A DNA stretch of 64,000 nucleotides from Leuctra nigra (GCA_934045905.1 OW203765.1:30785997-30849996); one strand, 5' to 3'. Positions 45,000-57,082 are shown, counted from the first letter of the stretch. Numbers and translations are program-made. Notes: generated by a model not told the origin, from the sequence alone.

Positions 45000-45360
45000 A
45001 GGTGTCAGTCCCATACTCCCTGGGGGTATCAGTGGGTAGGCGGTGGGTGTAGAGTGGGTTGGCGGTGGGTGTAACAGGGAGTTGTACTCCCTTAGGGTGC
45101 ACTGACCTGAGATGGGAGTCACAAATTTAAGAAATAAAGTGGATTATTTATTTATTTATATTTTTAAGTCGCGTACACAGAGAGGTTATTATTGTGACTC
45201 TTCATAATATTGTATTTTTCATCTCAGGGAGGTCAGGGGGCACCCTAGGGGGCACCGGTCTATGGGGATGAAAGGGGGGCGAAAGGGTTCGGGCCGGTGG
45301 TGCACGATTTGGGGGTATCCGCTTCAAGGGTGGAGGAACGTCGGGGGGGGGGGGGGGGGC
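45000..45360 (+). repeat. G-rich blocks, possible G-quadruplex DNA
   Basis: Within 45020-45075 the motif GGCGGTGGGTGTA occurs twice with other GGG runs. At 45225-45360 there are more than ten runs of three or more G, ending in about 18 G at 45341-45358. No gene. Long homopolymers may be mis-sized. Confidence 0.7.
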
Positions 45361-46107
45361 CTGTAGTCCCTACTAATTATCATTTCATTTTGTACTTACA
45401 TTATATCTTCACAGCTCTATAATCTCTCTGGTTTCATTTAAACTTGAAGCGAATGAATCAAAGGAGATCTAAAACCCTGGCTTAACTCAATTAATTATAC
45501 ACTGCTTTATAAATACAGGTTCAAACACTGCAAAAAAGATATTTCATTAAAAGTCACACAGATAACCTAACCTCACTCCATCGCTTAGATAAATTAGCCG
45601 TGTTCAAACTTCAACAACGTAGAAACTAGAAGGTGATCCACCCACATTACCTTCTCAAATAATCCACAGGCTACCACTTTATAATAATTGATATTACAAG
45701 CTGCAATACACACTCTCAAAACAATCTACCTTATCCTGATTAATAGCTTCACATTTCACGCATGAATAATAATAATAATGATTGACGTGAACTGTTTTAT
45801 CGACACAGTCTTCCGGGCTCGCTCGTGTATAGTCCTTGGTTCGAGGCACGGTTACGTTACTACTTATCTCGTGTTGCTGCATCCTGAAGCTATTCATCAC
45901 ACACCCAGTGCATGGGCGTCAGTCTGGGGGAGGGGGGGGGGGGGTGTAGGGGGGGGGGTGTAATATAGCGGGGCTCATTTCACTGGTGCGGTATCTTTTA
46001 CGCGGTGCAAGATGACTAGTGTTAACGTTAAGGCGCTGAGATACATGCTGCTTGGGGAAGTAAAATAGTACGCACAGGGGTAAAAATTCGTTTTATTGAA
46101 GGTGGAA
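45361..46107. repeat. Gene-free stretch with a G-run at 45928-45958
   Basis: CAGTGCATGGGCGTCAGTCT followed by long G-runs (45904-45958) resembles the start of some hAT-type MITEs, but no matching right end was found. Otherwise nothing is supported. Confidence 0.4.
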
Positions 46108-46326
46108 CGTACACTCGGTAAAACAAAAATTGATCGTTGACCAAATTTGAATGACTGCTAGTCATGTCCCATAACCAATCAAAGCTTGTTATTATCATTG
46201 AAATGTGAGGTCACCTACTAGAGTGAGACAATGAGATCGCTTAGACTGACTTCTTATAGTGCGATCTTACATTTATCAGCCTATCAGATTTATTGAACGT
46301 TCAATTTTTCTTTGGCCAAGTGAACG
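46108..46326 (-). mobile_element. MITE family A, copy 1
   Basis: Left end CGTACACTCGG. The right end is diverged (CCAAGTGAACG). The core TTATTATCATTGAAATGTGA and GGTCACCTACTAGAGTGAGA match the inverse of the copies at 47763 and 57083. Confidence 0.7.
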
Positions 46327-47762
46327 TTTTATATAAATTAACCTGTAACTAACAATGTTGAATAGATATTCTGTGTAATTCTGTTCTGATGGAATCGAAG
46401 ATATTGTATTATTTGGGAGTTCGTCAAAAGATACACAATTAGAATTAGCTAAACTAAGCTTGGTGGTTACACAGAAGCTAGTAATGCATCCTGGAGTCCG
46501 GCACAATGTTCTTTAACGTTCATATTGTTTCATGTTTTATTATAATAATGATGAAATTTGACTTTAATGTAACATATCTACATCTCATAGAGTCCATTGA
46601 ATGAAGGCAAAACATTGCCTCTCTTCCCATTCTACTCCTATAATATCAGTATTCGTTATTTTATTTATATTGTATCTAAATTAGTATCTGAACAAACCAT
46701 TAAAAAAGTTTCATACTTAGGTAAATTTAACTTCATTGTGTACAGAATAATCAGTACCTAGTGAATAAATAGGCATTCCTAATGGACTGGCAAATTATTG
46801 ATTGATACGCTAAACCTTATAAATTAATAATGTTATAATAACTGCGTTATTATACGCTGTCCCAATGCAGCACATTTTTCCTGTAAATGCCAGCTTTTTA
46901 ATTTGGCTTGCTAAACTTATTGTATCCAAGATAAGAAGTCAAAGAAAGTATTATGAAAAAAACACCTGCTGTGCCCAAAGCCCTTAAAGCGTATTACTTC
47001 ATTATAAACGAGAACAGCTTTATAAGGTCTTTGTATTTGCACAGAATGAGGGAAATGAGGATGAAAATGATTATGAAACCGACATTTAGAGGATTTCCTA
47101 CACACAGGTATTTTCATATACTCCGCACAGAGAAAAACGAAGGGGAAAGTGAAGAAAATCTGAGCATCGTTTAAAATGCACACAATGAAATGTTCCGGTA
47201 TCACACACAAAAAAATCTGTTCATCAAAGCCTGGGGCGAATTTATTAAAGTTCCGCAAAAAACCACTACGAGATTCAGAGAATAAAAGAAACCTTCATTC
47301 GTTTGCTTAAAATATGACAACATTAAATTATATCAAATGCGATGGCCTTCGTTGTTTAGTTTTACGAGAGAGCAGAAATGAAATATATTTGATATTATTC
47401 TGGAATATTATATTCACTTTCAACTGAATAAGTTATTCGTTCAAAATTTCAAGATTTAAAATTATCTTTCTTCATGATTTCGAAAACGTTATTAATTTCG
47501 TTCATGTTGAGAAATCATGATGGTCCAATTGTCAAAGTTGGTTTTATGTGCAATGCTGATGTTTTAATTATTGGTAGTTTCTTGGCATTATAATTTTAGT
47601 AAGTGGTGTACACATCCTATTTTCTTAATTTATATTGTTTCATGTCATCATAAGAAAACAAGAAAAACAGTATGTATATTTAAGTTTCTTCACATCCGTA
47701 AACAATTATTTACACACTCCAAGATGGGTATATATTTAAACATATATTTGGTGTCCCAATAT
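46327..47762. other. Gene-free stretch
   Basis: A 113-codon minus frame at 46917-47258 overlaps a 73-codon plus frame. Neither has recognisable motifs. No repeat identified. Confidence 0.5.
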
Positions 47763-47980
47763 CGTAACTTGGCACAACTAAAATTAATCGTTCAAAAAAT
47801 CTGATTGTCTAAAACATGTTCGATCGCACCATCAGAAGTCATTCCAAGCGATCATCTTGTCTCACTCTAATAGGTGACCTCACATTGCAGTGATAATAAC
47901 AAGCTTTGATTGGTTATGGGACATGACCAGCAGTCATTCAAATTTGTTCACCGATCAATTTTTGTTATGCCGAGTGTACG
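47763..47980 (+). mobile_element. MITE family A, copy 2
   Basis: The right end ATGCCGAGTGTACG is intact and the left end is diverged (CGTAACTTGGCACAACTA). The core includes GTCTCACTCTAATAGGTGAC and AATAACAAGCTTTGATTGG, as in 57083-57299. Confidence 0.75.
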
Positions 47981-48404
47981 TTTCCGCTTTTTGTGTCACT
48001 AATTGCGTTTCGATTTTAGCATTAAAAACATATTTCCTGTTTACTTTTAATAAGATATTTTGTTTGTGCTTCCAAATATTTATTCTTTTTGATATTCCAA
48101 AATATGTTTTGCCACAATTTAATTAAAAAAATACAAAGTAAATCTTTGAAATCCCGACTTCCATCTATTCGTACACAATTCAGTCTTCTCACTGAATTTT
48201 CCTCTCCAGGCCGCAATATCTCGACTTCTCATAGTTCATTAACCACATCTAAAACCACCCAATTGAAACCTCGCCGATTTCATCCCACACCCTTTCATCA
48301 CACCAAAATGTGACACATTGCCATCCCACAGAAGTATCAAGAGGAAAAGAAAAATACGCCCTCTCGTAATGACCAATTCAACCTCGTCCCTGATCCTCCC
48401 CCCC

Positions 48405-48455
48405 TCGACGTCGGCCTCGACGTCGGAGTCGGCGTCGGCGTCGCCTGGGTCGTCC
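48405..48455 (+). repeat. GTCGGC-type hexamer repeat
   Basis: GACGTCGGCCTCGACGTCGG continues as further GTCGGNGTCGGC units, a GC-rich minisatellite in AT-rich DNA. A plus frame (48318-48590) reads it as a Ser/Ala/Thr/Glu-rich stretch. Whether it is coding is unknown. Confidence 0.6.
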
Positions 48456-48704
48456 CTGGTCAGTGATCGCATTATCCTCGATATAACGAGTGATAAGGGT
48501 GAAAGGTCACGTTCGCACGCAATGCGTGACTGGATGAAACATTTAGGGGTGACTTTTGCACCTCTTATTCCATTAACAAGGCTTTTCTAACAGTTTCCTC
48601 TCAAGAAAGGATGAGCTGATTTTATCACCATTTTGTAACTGAGAACGAAAGTTGTTATTGAGACGTTTCGATACACGAATTTAAGATTTGTTTTACAGCT
48701 AGTT

Positions 48705-48745
48705 GTAAAACGCTCAGCAAACGCGTTGATAAGCGAGCCTTAGAA
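48705..48745 (+). repeat. Family C repeat head fragment
   Basis: AAAACGCTCAGCAAACGCGT and TTGATAAGCGAGCC match the head of the family C repeats. The rest of the element is not recognisable here. Confidence 0.55.
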
Positions 48746-50954
48746 ATACATGGAATTATCATTAGTATTCGGCTTTTCCAGTAAAACGGGGTACAAATTA
48801 TCAATAGATTTTACGATGAAGCCAACGGAATGATCTTGCTAGAAATCGATTGGCAGATGAACAGGATATTATTTAATCATTCGTGTAAAAATTTGACCAA
48901 TCAGTTACTTCGTTTCAATTGTATAAAGCGAAAAGTAGAGACAAAGATAGATTCGAACCATGATGTGACAGACATTTTTCTTTTTAATATTACATGTTGT
49001 ATGTAGAGTGTCAAGTATAAAGTGTCTGCAGTGATCACCGTGTCTGGTTAAAACGTTTTTGTGCAAGCAGTTGCAATTGACGACATTAATATAACTGCTG
49101 TAATTATTGTTTGCAAAATTATGGTGCCACATGGAAAAATCTACTATTACATGAGATTTTATAAACAACGAATTACTCCCATTTGCCTTTATGTATTATG
49201 CATTTAATTATAACGATTTGTGTAATAAAATTTAAACAACTGCAAGAGCGGTTGGTACTCTGAACAGTTTTATCACTGACCGTAAAGCGGGAAAAATTTT
49301 ATAGAAATTAATTAAACGTTCCAAGTATAATGTAATGAAATAAAATAAACTACCAAACTCATTCGAAATTAACTATTTAGGTGGTATAAAACAGGTCGAC
49401 TCTCATAACCGGAACAAACTCTCATCAACTAATTTCAATGGATTCCGTAAATTACCCGAAATTGTCTTGTCAAAATCCTCGGTTCTTGATGTGATGTGCA
49501 ACGTGGATCTTTCGTTGATTGAGAACAATCCAATTAGGTAGAAAAAAATTGTATATAAGATTTTCGTTGCCAACTTATTTAATTATTTGGTTGGAAGTAC
49601 ACAGTCGGTTTCGGCTTCAAATTCAACATAATGACATCGGAAATGTCTGCAAGTTTAAATCTAGGAGTTAACTCTATCATCAATTAAGATGCCCGCTGTA
49701 TAAAAAAATACAACTCTTATGATGGAATATACTATTGGCGGTTGCTTAATCTAGAATCACATATAAAATCATAAAATCTATTCCAATTTTTTAAAACTAT
49801 TCAAATTTCTTTACGATCCTGCCGTACATATTACTACAACGTGCGCCATTTGAATAAGTTTGCTGAATTGTTTCGGTGGTAGGATATTGCATTAAGAATA
49901 TCTAACTTGGTCGTAAGGACTTTCAAATGGTTTATTTTCTTCACTTCAATGAAACTTCAATTACGGACGAAATTGAAATAAAACCAAATGTGTATTTGTT
50001 TAAGAAGTATTTTCATCTTTAAAGCGGAACACAAACTCTTATATTCACATCCAATTATTTAACTCAAAATATACATTTAAATGGAACAATGAGAAGTATG
50101 AATTTGAAAAGAAATATATTTTTCGTATATCATCATATATGATGATAAAAAATATATGGGGATTTTTTAAATCAGTACACTCGTATATTTTGAAAATTCA
50201 GTTTAATACAAAGTTAGAATGAAAAGGAAAATATGAAGGGTATCGGGAAAATGGATATAATTCCATTGGTGTGGGAATCAAGATGACGGGCACTGGGGAA
50301 GAATTTCTAACAAAAGATAAATCTGTCTGAAGAGTGAAAGAAACTGAGAGAATATTTTGAAATCTCGTACAAACCACTATAAAAGATTTAATTTCTATTT
50401 CACTCTCTCCAATAAATAACCTTTGATATTCATAAAATTACTTCAAATTTTAAACACGTCAATTCATACGCATTACTTCGAGTTGTATAAATATCAATTT
50501 CATTGCTCTTTCCATTACCCGTCATAACAACATACGATATAGCTGTTATGACAAGCAAACGTAAGCAACATCAAGCAGAGACGGCTGTCGAAAATGTAGA
50601 TAGAATCTAGACCTATGTCGGTTGTGCGTGGGATTGCCTCTCGTCGTTGTTGTCATGTTTTGACAACAAAGTTAACTTTCAATATTCGACCAAACTGAAT
50701 TGCAAAGAGAGAATTGTGTTTTGAATGTAGTTATGGAAGGTATGTGTAGGCGTTCCAAAGAGGCAATATAAATTTGTTTTCCACAAGTTTTACCTATGTG
50801 GTAGGTTGATCACAGCGTAGATTGAAAATTGATTCAACAATTTATTTATCAAAATAATATCAAGCCAATTATTTATTTTCCATGATTTTTTTTATGCTTC
50901 TATGGAGGACCTGAAGAACATTGAGAAATGCAAAATAAGTATAAATAAATATTT
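48746..50954. other. AT-rich gene-free stretch
   Basis: Contains a perfect palindrome TATCATCATATATGATGATA at 50127-50146 and a TATA-like GTATATAAG at 49551 followed by a 18-codon ORF (49631-49687, MTSEMSASLNLGVNSIIN). No gene is supported. Confidence 0.45.
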
Positions 50955-51224
50955 GAGCTAGTGACTTCTTTTGGCTCTTTTGGCTCTGTTTTTTCAGCTA
51001 TTAATCGATACACAGGTCGCACCGTTTCACCCATCGATCTGAAATTTTGCACACATATAAAGACAACCTTCTCTGTTTGCAGACTCTAATTTTTTTTAAA
51101 TCCATTCATTGGTTAAAATATAAATAAATGTCTCCTGATAGGCTGAAAAATTAAAATGGTCTTCGAAGAATCTGATCAAACCGTGCTCGCTCATCAACGC
51201 GTTACACTGAACGTTTTCCTGGTA
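50955..51224 (-). repeat. Degenerate repeat family C, copy 3
   Basis: Inverted relative to the others: the head complement GCTCGCTCATCAACGCGTTA with AACGTTTTCCT lies at 51183-51222, and GGCTCTTTTGGCTCTG marks the tail side. The internal CTGAAATTTTGCACACATAT and CTCCTGATAGGCTGAAAAAT blocks are shared with 12980-13090. Confidence 0.7.
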
Positions 51225-51267
51225 TAAAATTATTCAAATTAATAATGATAATTTTCGAGCGCTTACA

Positions 51268-51500
51268 AGAAACGAGTTGGCTCAGATGGTAACGCGCTAG
51301 ACTCGCATTGCGCAGGTTCGTTGCCCTCTGGCGAACTAACTGCCTCACTGGGATGTCCTTGTGGTTTATCTCTGTCTAGAGGCAATCGGGACAGTGTTTT
51401 AGTAATGAGCCACGACCACCTCATTCCCAACTCCCATCCATCTCCCTTCCTCATTAACATCTTCATTTAGCGAACTCTCTGGATGACGAGAGAATTACAA
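51268..51500 (+). repeat. tRNA-derived SINE (family S1), copy 2
   Basis: The tRNA-like head is TTGGCTCAGATGGTAACGCG (A-box), GACTCGCATTGCGC and GCAGGTTCGTTGCC (weak B-box). A unique body of about 170 bp with GCCACGACCACCTCATTCCC follows. It shares head and body words with the minus-strand copy at 27545-27740. SINEs are transcribed by RNA polymerase III and copied by LINE enzymes, and a related LINE is present in this window; a link between the two is not shown. Confidence 0.65.
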
Positions 51501-51519
51501 ACGATATAAGGCAGTTGTG

Positions 51520-51640
51520 AAGACGGTTTGTTCCGTTGATTGTGCTGGTGGCCCTGAAAAGGGCCGTGGGCGACGTTTCGAAGAACTTACTTCCTTCGTC
51601 TTCGGGCAACGAATGCGAAGATGGAAGCGAAAAAATGGAT
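51520..51640 (-). mobile_element. LINE 3'-end fragment with histone-type stem-loop
   Basis: The minus strand reads CCGAAGA, a stem GAAG...CTTC, GAAACGTCGCCCAC, then GGCCCTTTTCAGGGCC (51565-51550) followed by ACCAGCACAATC. The stem-loop is perfect, and its ACCA flank is the one typical of histone mRNAs. The layout equals that of the Jockey 3' UTR at 33821-33890, but the stem bases differ while still pairing. No coding sequence is attached. Confidence 0.6.
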
Positions 51641-51699
51641 GCGAAGAAAACGCTATATTAAAAGTACACACGTTTATGAAGTTAACATATAAAAAATAT

Positions 51700-52066
51700 T
51701 CTTGAATGAATAGTTAAGTTATATAAAAATCTGAGAGACGAGAAGATAATCGTGAGCGCGAGTACAACTCATGGTAAAGCTGACGTCAATGTCAGTATAA
51801 ACGCAATGTACAATCCTGGTGGATAGTTGGTGATAACATTCATGTTTCAGAGTCCAGACGGTCGATAATTTAATGATAGATCTATAATAAAATGAATTAT
51901 AGAAAATACAAGAGTTTCTATTATTTGTTTTGCTACATATATTTTTATTATTTAAGAAAATATATGTTTTAACGAGACTTTCACCGTCCACAAAACGCGA
52001 AAGAAAATAAAAGTTTTTGATTACGATATCATTTTTGTAAATATTACAAATGGTGTCAGATGCAGG
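51700..52066 (+). mobile_element. Possible solo LTR with primer-binding site
   Basis: Contains a TATA-like CAGTATAAACG at about 51797, AATAAAATG at about 51886, and ends AATATTACAAA followed by TGGTGTCAGATGCAGGAT (52051-52068). The last resembles the primer-binding site after insect LTRs. It is the same junction type as at 2683-2715. The left boundary is not defined, and there is no internal coding region. Confidence 0.3.
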
Positions 52067-52439
52067 ATTTACTTCAATATACGCAGACATTCACTAAAAA
52101 CGTTAGGTTTAGATGTAGCTATTAGCTATTTATTATTCTTTAATTAAACATGACTATTTAACCAATACAATGTCTAAGCATTTACCACATATCCACAAAT
52201 AGCATATCCACAAAATGGTGACAGGTATAGGATTTCTTGAACCAAAAACTTACAAAACGTACACTCTTCACAACGTGGGCGATTATTTTCCGAAGTCATG
52301 CAATTTTTGTATTGGTGATACAGGACTTTCAGTCCTACTGGTTCCTCAACAGTTACTCCATTAATTGTGGATCGCCGTGTGAATTTAGTGTACAATATAG
52401 TTTGTTGAGAATTCACTACTCAGGATACAAGGGAGTTCG

Positions 52440-52700
52440 ACGTTAGCCCTCTGAGCCCTGCTGGTTTAACGTCCCATCCAAAGGACGGTGTAACACCCGT
52501 CGAGAGACTGATATCAGGTGGAGGGTGGTCGTCACAATAAACCCCAAACACCTCAGTCTATATGGCCCAACGGCAGCAGCTAGCAGGACAGAGTTGAATG
52601 GTCGCCATCCAACTGCTGACTGCGCTTAATGTTGCTTAACCTCGGTGATCTGACGAGAACCGCAGTATCCCATACGCCCGCTGATGAGATAAGCCATGAT
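52440..52700 (+). repeat. SINE-like element (family S2), longest copy
   Basis: Blocks in order: CTGGTTTAACGTCCCATCCA with AAGGACGG, CGTCGAGAGACTGATATCAG, GGTGGAGGGTGGTCGTCA, GCTTAACCTCGGTGATCTGA and CGAGAACCGCAGTATCCCAT. Parts recur at 26252-26340 and 56070-56170. The ACGTCCCATCC-AAGGACGG hairpin is a recurring element of SINE-like repeats in arthropods as I recall. No tRNA head is clear here. Confidence 0.6.
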
Positions 52701-53300
52701 TACGTAAACTATTAACTGTAGAGGAAACAAGTTTACCTAGATGCAAATTGCATCGCTTTTGCGGCAGCAAAATACTCTAGTCTCTTGCAAGCAATTTTTC
52801 CGCTAACAACCGTTTTATAAAAATGTTCCAATCAGAAAAAATATCAATATAAAAAGCTTTCATAAAAAACACTACTTCCCTGCAATTTTTCAGCAGTGCA
52901 CAAACATGACTGGCAAGACTAAATTACCTTCAATGAAATTATCCAGCCAGCCGCTGGAATACAGTTTAATAACAACGTATGCATTTCCTAATCCAGTGCT
53001 AACGCTCATAGAACATAAAAGAAGTAAGAAATAAGTGCTCGGAATATTGCGGCTAATATCCTGGAAAACATAAATTATTCATATCAACTCCAACTACTTT
53101 TCTCCCCTTTAATTAACACCAATTCAGCGAATATTTTATCAACTTAGAATGCACGTCATTCAGAATAAATGTAATCGACCGTATCGTTTTGCTTCATCAT
53201 GCATAGCCAGTGAGCATTCACCGAGAGGTAATGGATAAAATATTGATGAGTAAAATAACAATTTTCTATAAATTGGATTTAAGAAAGGATGCACAGTTTA
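52701..53300. other. Gene-free stretch
   Basis: No gene or repeat recognised. Confidence 0.5.
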
Positions 53301-53304
53301 GTTC

Positions 53305-53560
53305 AGACGATGTTCGAGAAAATAAGGAACCCGAGTGGCCGTTATGGTACTAGAGAAATTGAGGGTATGTCATATCATAATGTCATATTGAATTTTTTTT
53401 ATGTAGAAAACGAATTTATTATGACTTATTTAAATCAATTCTTAACCGGCAGCCATCTTGTCTGACAGGTGGCTCCATCTTGTATCACTAACTTGCACAA
53501 ATAGTTTCAAAACTTCTGTAATGTTCAATAATAATGCCTAGGTAGGGCGAGGATGTTTAT
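53305..53560 (+). repeat. Dispersed repeat D, copy 1
   Basis: TTCGAGAAAATAAGGAAC and ATGGTACTAGAGA, then GACAGGTGGCTCCATCTTGT, match in order with 58405-58720. It is diverged and non-coding; the class is unknown. Confidence 0.5.
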
Positions 53561-54344
53561 GACAAATCCTTTTTTCATTATGATATATAAATATGTTTCA
53601 TATGTTCCTGATTTCAAATATATGTGTTTCATTTTGCAATGCCTTTTTCTCAATTTTTGATGTATTCAGTCCTTTTCTTGCTTTTTTAAGGTATTTTTCT
53701 TTTTTTTTTAAATTATTGGGGAAAATAATATGAAATGTTTGTTGCAAGTTACAACAATTTTATGAATTTTGGTCTAGATCCCAATTCATAAAATTTCCAT
53801 CCGCCATTTGGAGGGCCATCAACAATAATTGACATTTGTTAATTTTAATACTTCAAGTCCAACTCCTAAACCGATATATTGAATAATAATATGTTGACGA
53901 ATATTACATACCATAAAATTTGATTGGTCCTTTTTTGGGATTTTGTGGTCCTTTGTTAATAGTTTTAAGGTTCAATTTACCTGCCTTTTTGGACGGTTCA
54001 TAGGTATAAACATCATAGCCCTTATAATGACGTATAATAAACTGCTATTTTAATCCTAGGATTAAAAAGATACAAAACAAAAATAGAATCAACGCTTTTC
54101 TTCTGCCCCGTGCTGAAGGTAATTCCTATGAAACTGTAATGCAATGTTGCCATGTATATAAGCGTACAGCGCGAATATTGTTAAAGTAAACCCTCATGTT
54201 AATTGCAGGCAGAATTAACTAATAATCTTGCTTAAAATTTACTCCGCTGGGAGTTTGTTGAACATCCGAGTATTCTCCAACGAAGCCGAGGAAACATATT
54301 AATAATAATTAACAAGTTAGATGCGATTCTACTATAGAGTAGAA
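53561..54344. other. Gene-free stretch
   Basis: AT-rich, with a palindrome TTTAATCCTAGGATTAAA at 54051-54068. No gene. Confidence 0.5.
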
Positions 54345-54520
54345 TATTATAAGCCAGGCGAAGCGTGCGTTTCCTGTCGAGACTTTTCGGACTCATTTCG
54401 GTGTTTTGTTTGTTATCTTTGGTCGCGGCGCCGACAACTTTTGAAACGTATTCCTCCGATTCATTGAAATTTTAAAGGAAGTGTAGTGGCTTCAGTTTTA
54501 GAAGGCAGCAACCAGGTAAG
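54345..54520 (+). promoter_or_regulatory. Candidate promoter and non-coding first exon
   Basis: TATTATAAG at 54345-54353 is followed about 45 bp later by an initiator-like ACTCATTTCGG, then a CpG-containing segment (GGTCGCGGCGCCGACAAC). AGCAACCAG followed by GTAAGT at 54516-54521 is a consensus splice donor. The order of TATA, start, GC-rich leader and strong donor is what a 5' non-coding exon looks like. No downstream coding exon is recognised, so the gene, if any, would extend beyond the window or have a very distant exon 2. Confidence 0.35.
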
Positions 54521-56069
54521 TTTTGGACAAAGAAGGCATTCCTAGTTACGAATTTAGCAATATGTGTATATATACAAACCATCTTACCATCATACCATCT
54601 TGTTGTCAAAACTTCCCTTGGGAGCAAAAAATTCCTAACTAGTCAGGTTTCTCGTACTTCGTTAACAACTTAAAGTTTTAATTATCCATAAACTGGAGTC
54701 AATTTATGTGCATTTTATTCTCCTTTACTCGCGTACAAACACGTTTCTAAGCATTAAGCAAACAGTAATATTGTCAAGAACCGTTCCGAGTCCTTTGCCA
54801 TGTTTTTGCATGCTTCAATCCCATTCCTTGCTCCTGGTTTCCTTTTTGGTCCTGACCTATTTTAACCGTGTGTTGTGTTAAATATCCTAAGTTACAACCG
54901 AATTGAAATTCCCCAGTGGCATATTATTTAATTAAATATTTGAAGTTTATGAATCCTCGAATAAGCATTTCCTGAAATATTGAACAGTTTTCATTCGTAC
55001 CTACCTGGATATTTGTGCACAAATTGAGCAGTAACCTAAAAAATTATTACGTTTGATTATTACATCTTTTATCATTTGCAATTTTTTCTTTATAAGTATA
55101 TTTTATTCCTTTGGATTCATTGCACTAATGTGATTCAAATAAAGTTCTTGGATAAAAGTTTAAAGTTTGGTAAGAATATGTTTAGAAGTTACCGAGATCA
55201 CGAATTACTTCGCATTCTTCTTCTCCACAATATTCTTGGGAGCAGAGATCAGTAGAAGATGTTTTGGCTGATATTTCACATGCTGTGAAAAGAAAGAAGC
55301 ATTCGTTCACTAAGATTTATCACATTTCCTTCTAAAGGAAATGAGAGAGAGAAAGTTACAGAGAAAACTAAGTTCAGTTTAGTTTGTTTCAAAATGAATG
55401 GATTTGCGAAAGAACAAATCCATGAAAGGATGTGGAATTGACATTGAACTTGCACTCTAGACGGGTTGAGGTTGAATGGGAAATGAATGAAGTTTCGAGC
55501 ATATCACGTGATCAAATGTCACGTGTTTTTCTGCGTGTATAGTAAAATCCCCATAAAAAAACACTCCGTTTAAAATTACCAGCCAAGTCTCTTCAAATAA
55601 AAAAAAATATAAGAAATCTTAAAATTCAGCACTGAAAAATAGTGATATCAAAAAATGGCCAAGTCAAAACTTTACAAAAAATACTTGACGCATCGTGCAT
55701 ATAAATAGTATAGAAGTAAACCGGAAATCAAATATACTCATCTATACATAAAATATATCTATAATCTCCTAAGAAACGATGCGCCAAATTTTCCCAAAAT
55801 GCGGACATTTATCCAAGGCTCATTATTTAGGTACTCCGTAATGCACTTTGAGAGGAAGTATTGATGCCGATTTTCTGGGAACTATTAAAAGTTTGAGAAA
55901 TTTACGAAAAAAGTTTTATTTTTCATATTTCAAGTTTTCTTAACTTTTCTCAATAGTATTCTCAGAAAAAGGGCATCAAAACTACCGCCCAAAGTGGCAT
56001 AACAGTGGAATACCTAAATAATAATCATTGTATGTCGGCATTTTGGGAACATTTGATGCAGCCGTCAAT
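54521..56069. other. Gene-free stretch
   Basis: AT-rich; would be intron if the 54.4-kb exon is real. No repeat or gene recognised. Confidence 0.45.
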
Positions 56070-56250
56070 TCTACAGCGGTCTCCAGAACTCCAAGGGGCC
56101 AACCCTGCCGTCGAGAGACTAATAACAGTTGGATGGAGGTCGTTATTCAATAACCTCCAACCACAATTCTGACGCTAGAACTAGCCAGACTTCTAAAGTT
56201 AAATCATGCAATATTCGATATGGATCATTCTTAGCAGACACCGATTGATT
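56070..56250 (+). repeat. SINE-like fragment (family S2)
   Basis: GCCGTCGAGAGACTAATAAC and TGGATGGAGGTCGTTATTC correspond to the middle of the 52440-52700 copy. The ends are not preserved. Confidence 0.5.
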
Positions 56251-57082
56251 ACCTTTCCTTCTGACTGTAGATTGGATAGTACTAGAATAGTCTATTTACT
56301 TTATAGTCTATGGTAAACCCGATTGAAACTTCGGTTCTTCGAAAACTTCGTGTTGGAATAAATCCGTTTTGTGACATCTCTAAAGTGAGTTGACCTTTTT
56401 TTAAAGAAGAAAGCACAGATCATTAGAGCAGGCACTGGTTTTGATATCTTCTTTAGATCAAATGGATGAATGACTGAACTGTTGAGCACAGTAAATATAA
56501 GGAAAACTCAAGTTTATGGCTGACAGAGGTTAGGGAGATTTTTACAAGGACGATTTCAATGACGAGATTGAATGGTAGGATTCAATCGTGAGAATAATCG
56601 AATCATAGGAGCTGAGTGTTCACACAAAACGTGTCTAGCTTTCGGAGAGCTTTGAAACGAAAGTTGTTTTTGATATTTGTCAATGTCTGTAATTATTTGT
56701 TATAATAGTACAACGATTACTCGTCGTCAATATGGACTTTTAGCGCCATTTTAAGTTATTGTTAACCCCAACAAGTAAATATCTCAGCCACCACAATAAT
56801 GTACATTTTTAAAGGCAAAAGTCGAGTATTTCTTAATTTACATACAGCTCTGTGTTACATTTTATAATAAAATAAAATAAATATAATCGGTGGCTCAATC
56901 AATACAACACTATCAGAAAACTTTCAACTTCCTCAACTTTGAATAAAAGGAATGAATCGAGTAGTTATTCGTGAACCCGCATGCAGCCAGCGCGCTGCGG
57001 CTCATAAAACCCTGATCCATTCGTTCAATTCAGAACTGAAGTAAGAACATGTTAGATCTTATGCAGGCCTGGGGCTCATTCA
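56251..57082. other. Gene-free stretch
   Basis: No gene or repeat recognised. Confidence 0.5.

Noticed and set aside
46917..47258. 113-codon minus-strand protein
   Set aside because: No domain, low-complexity composition and overlap with an equally open frame on the other strand.
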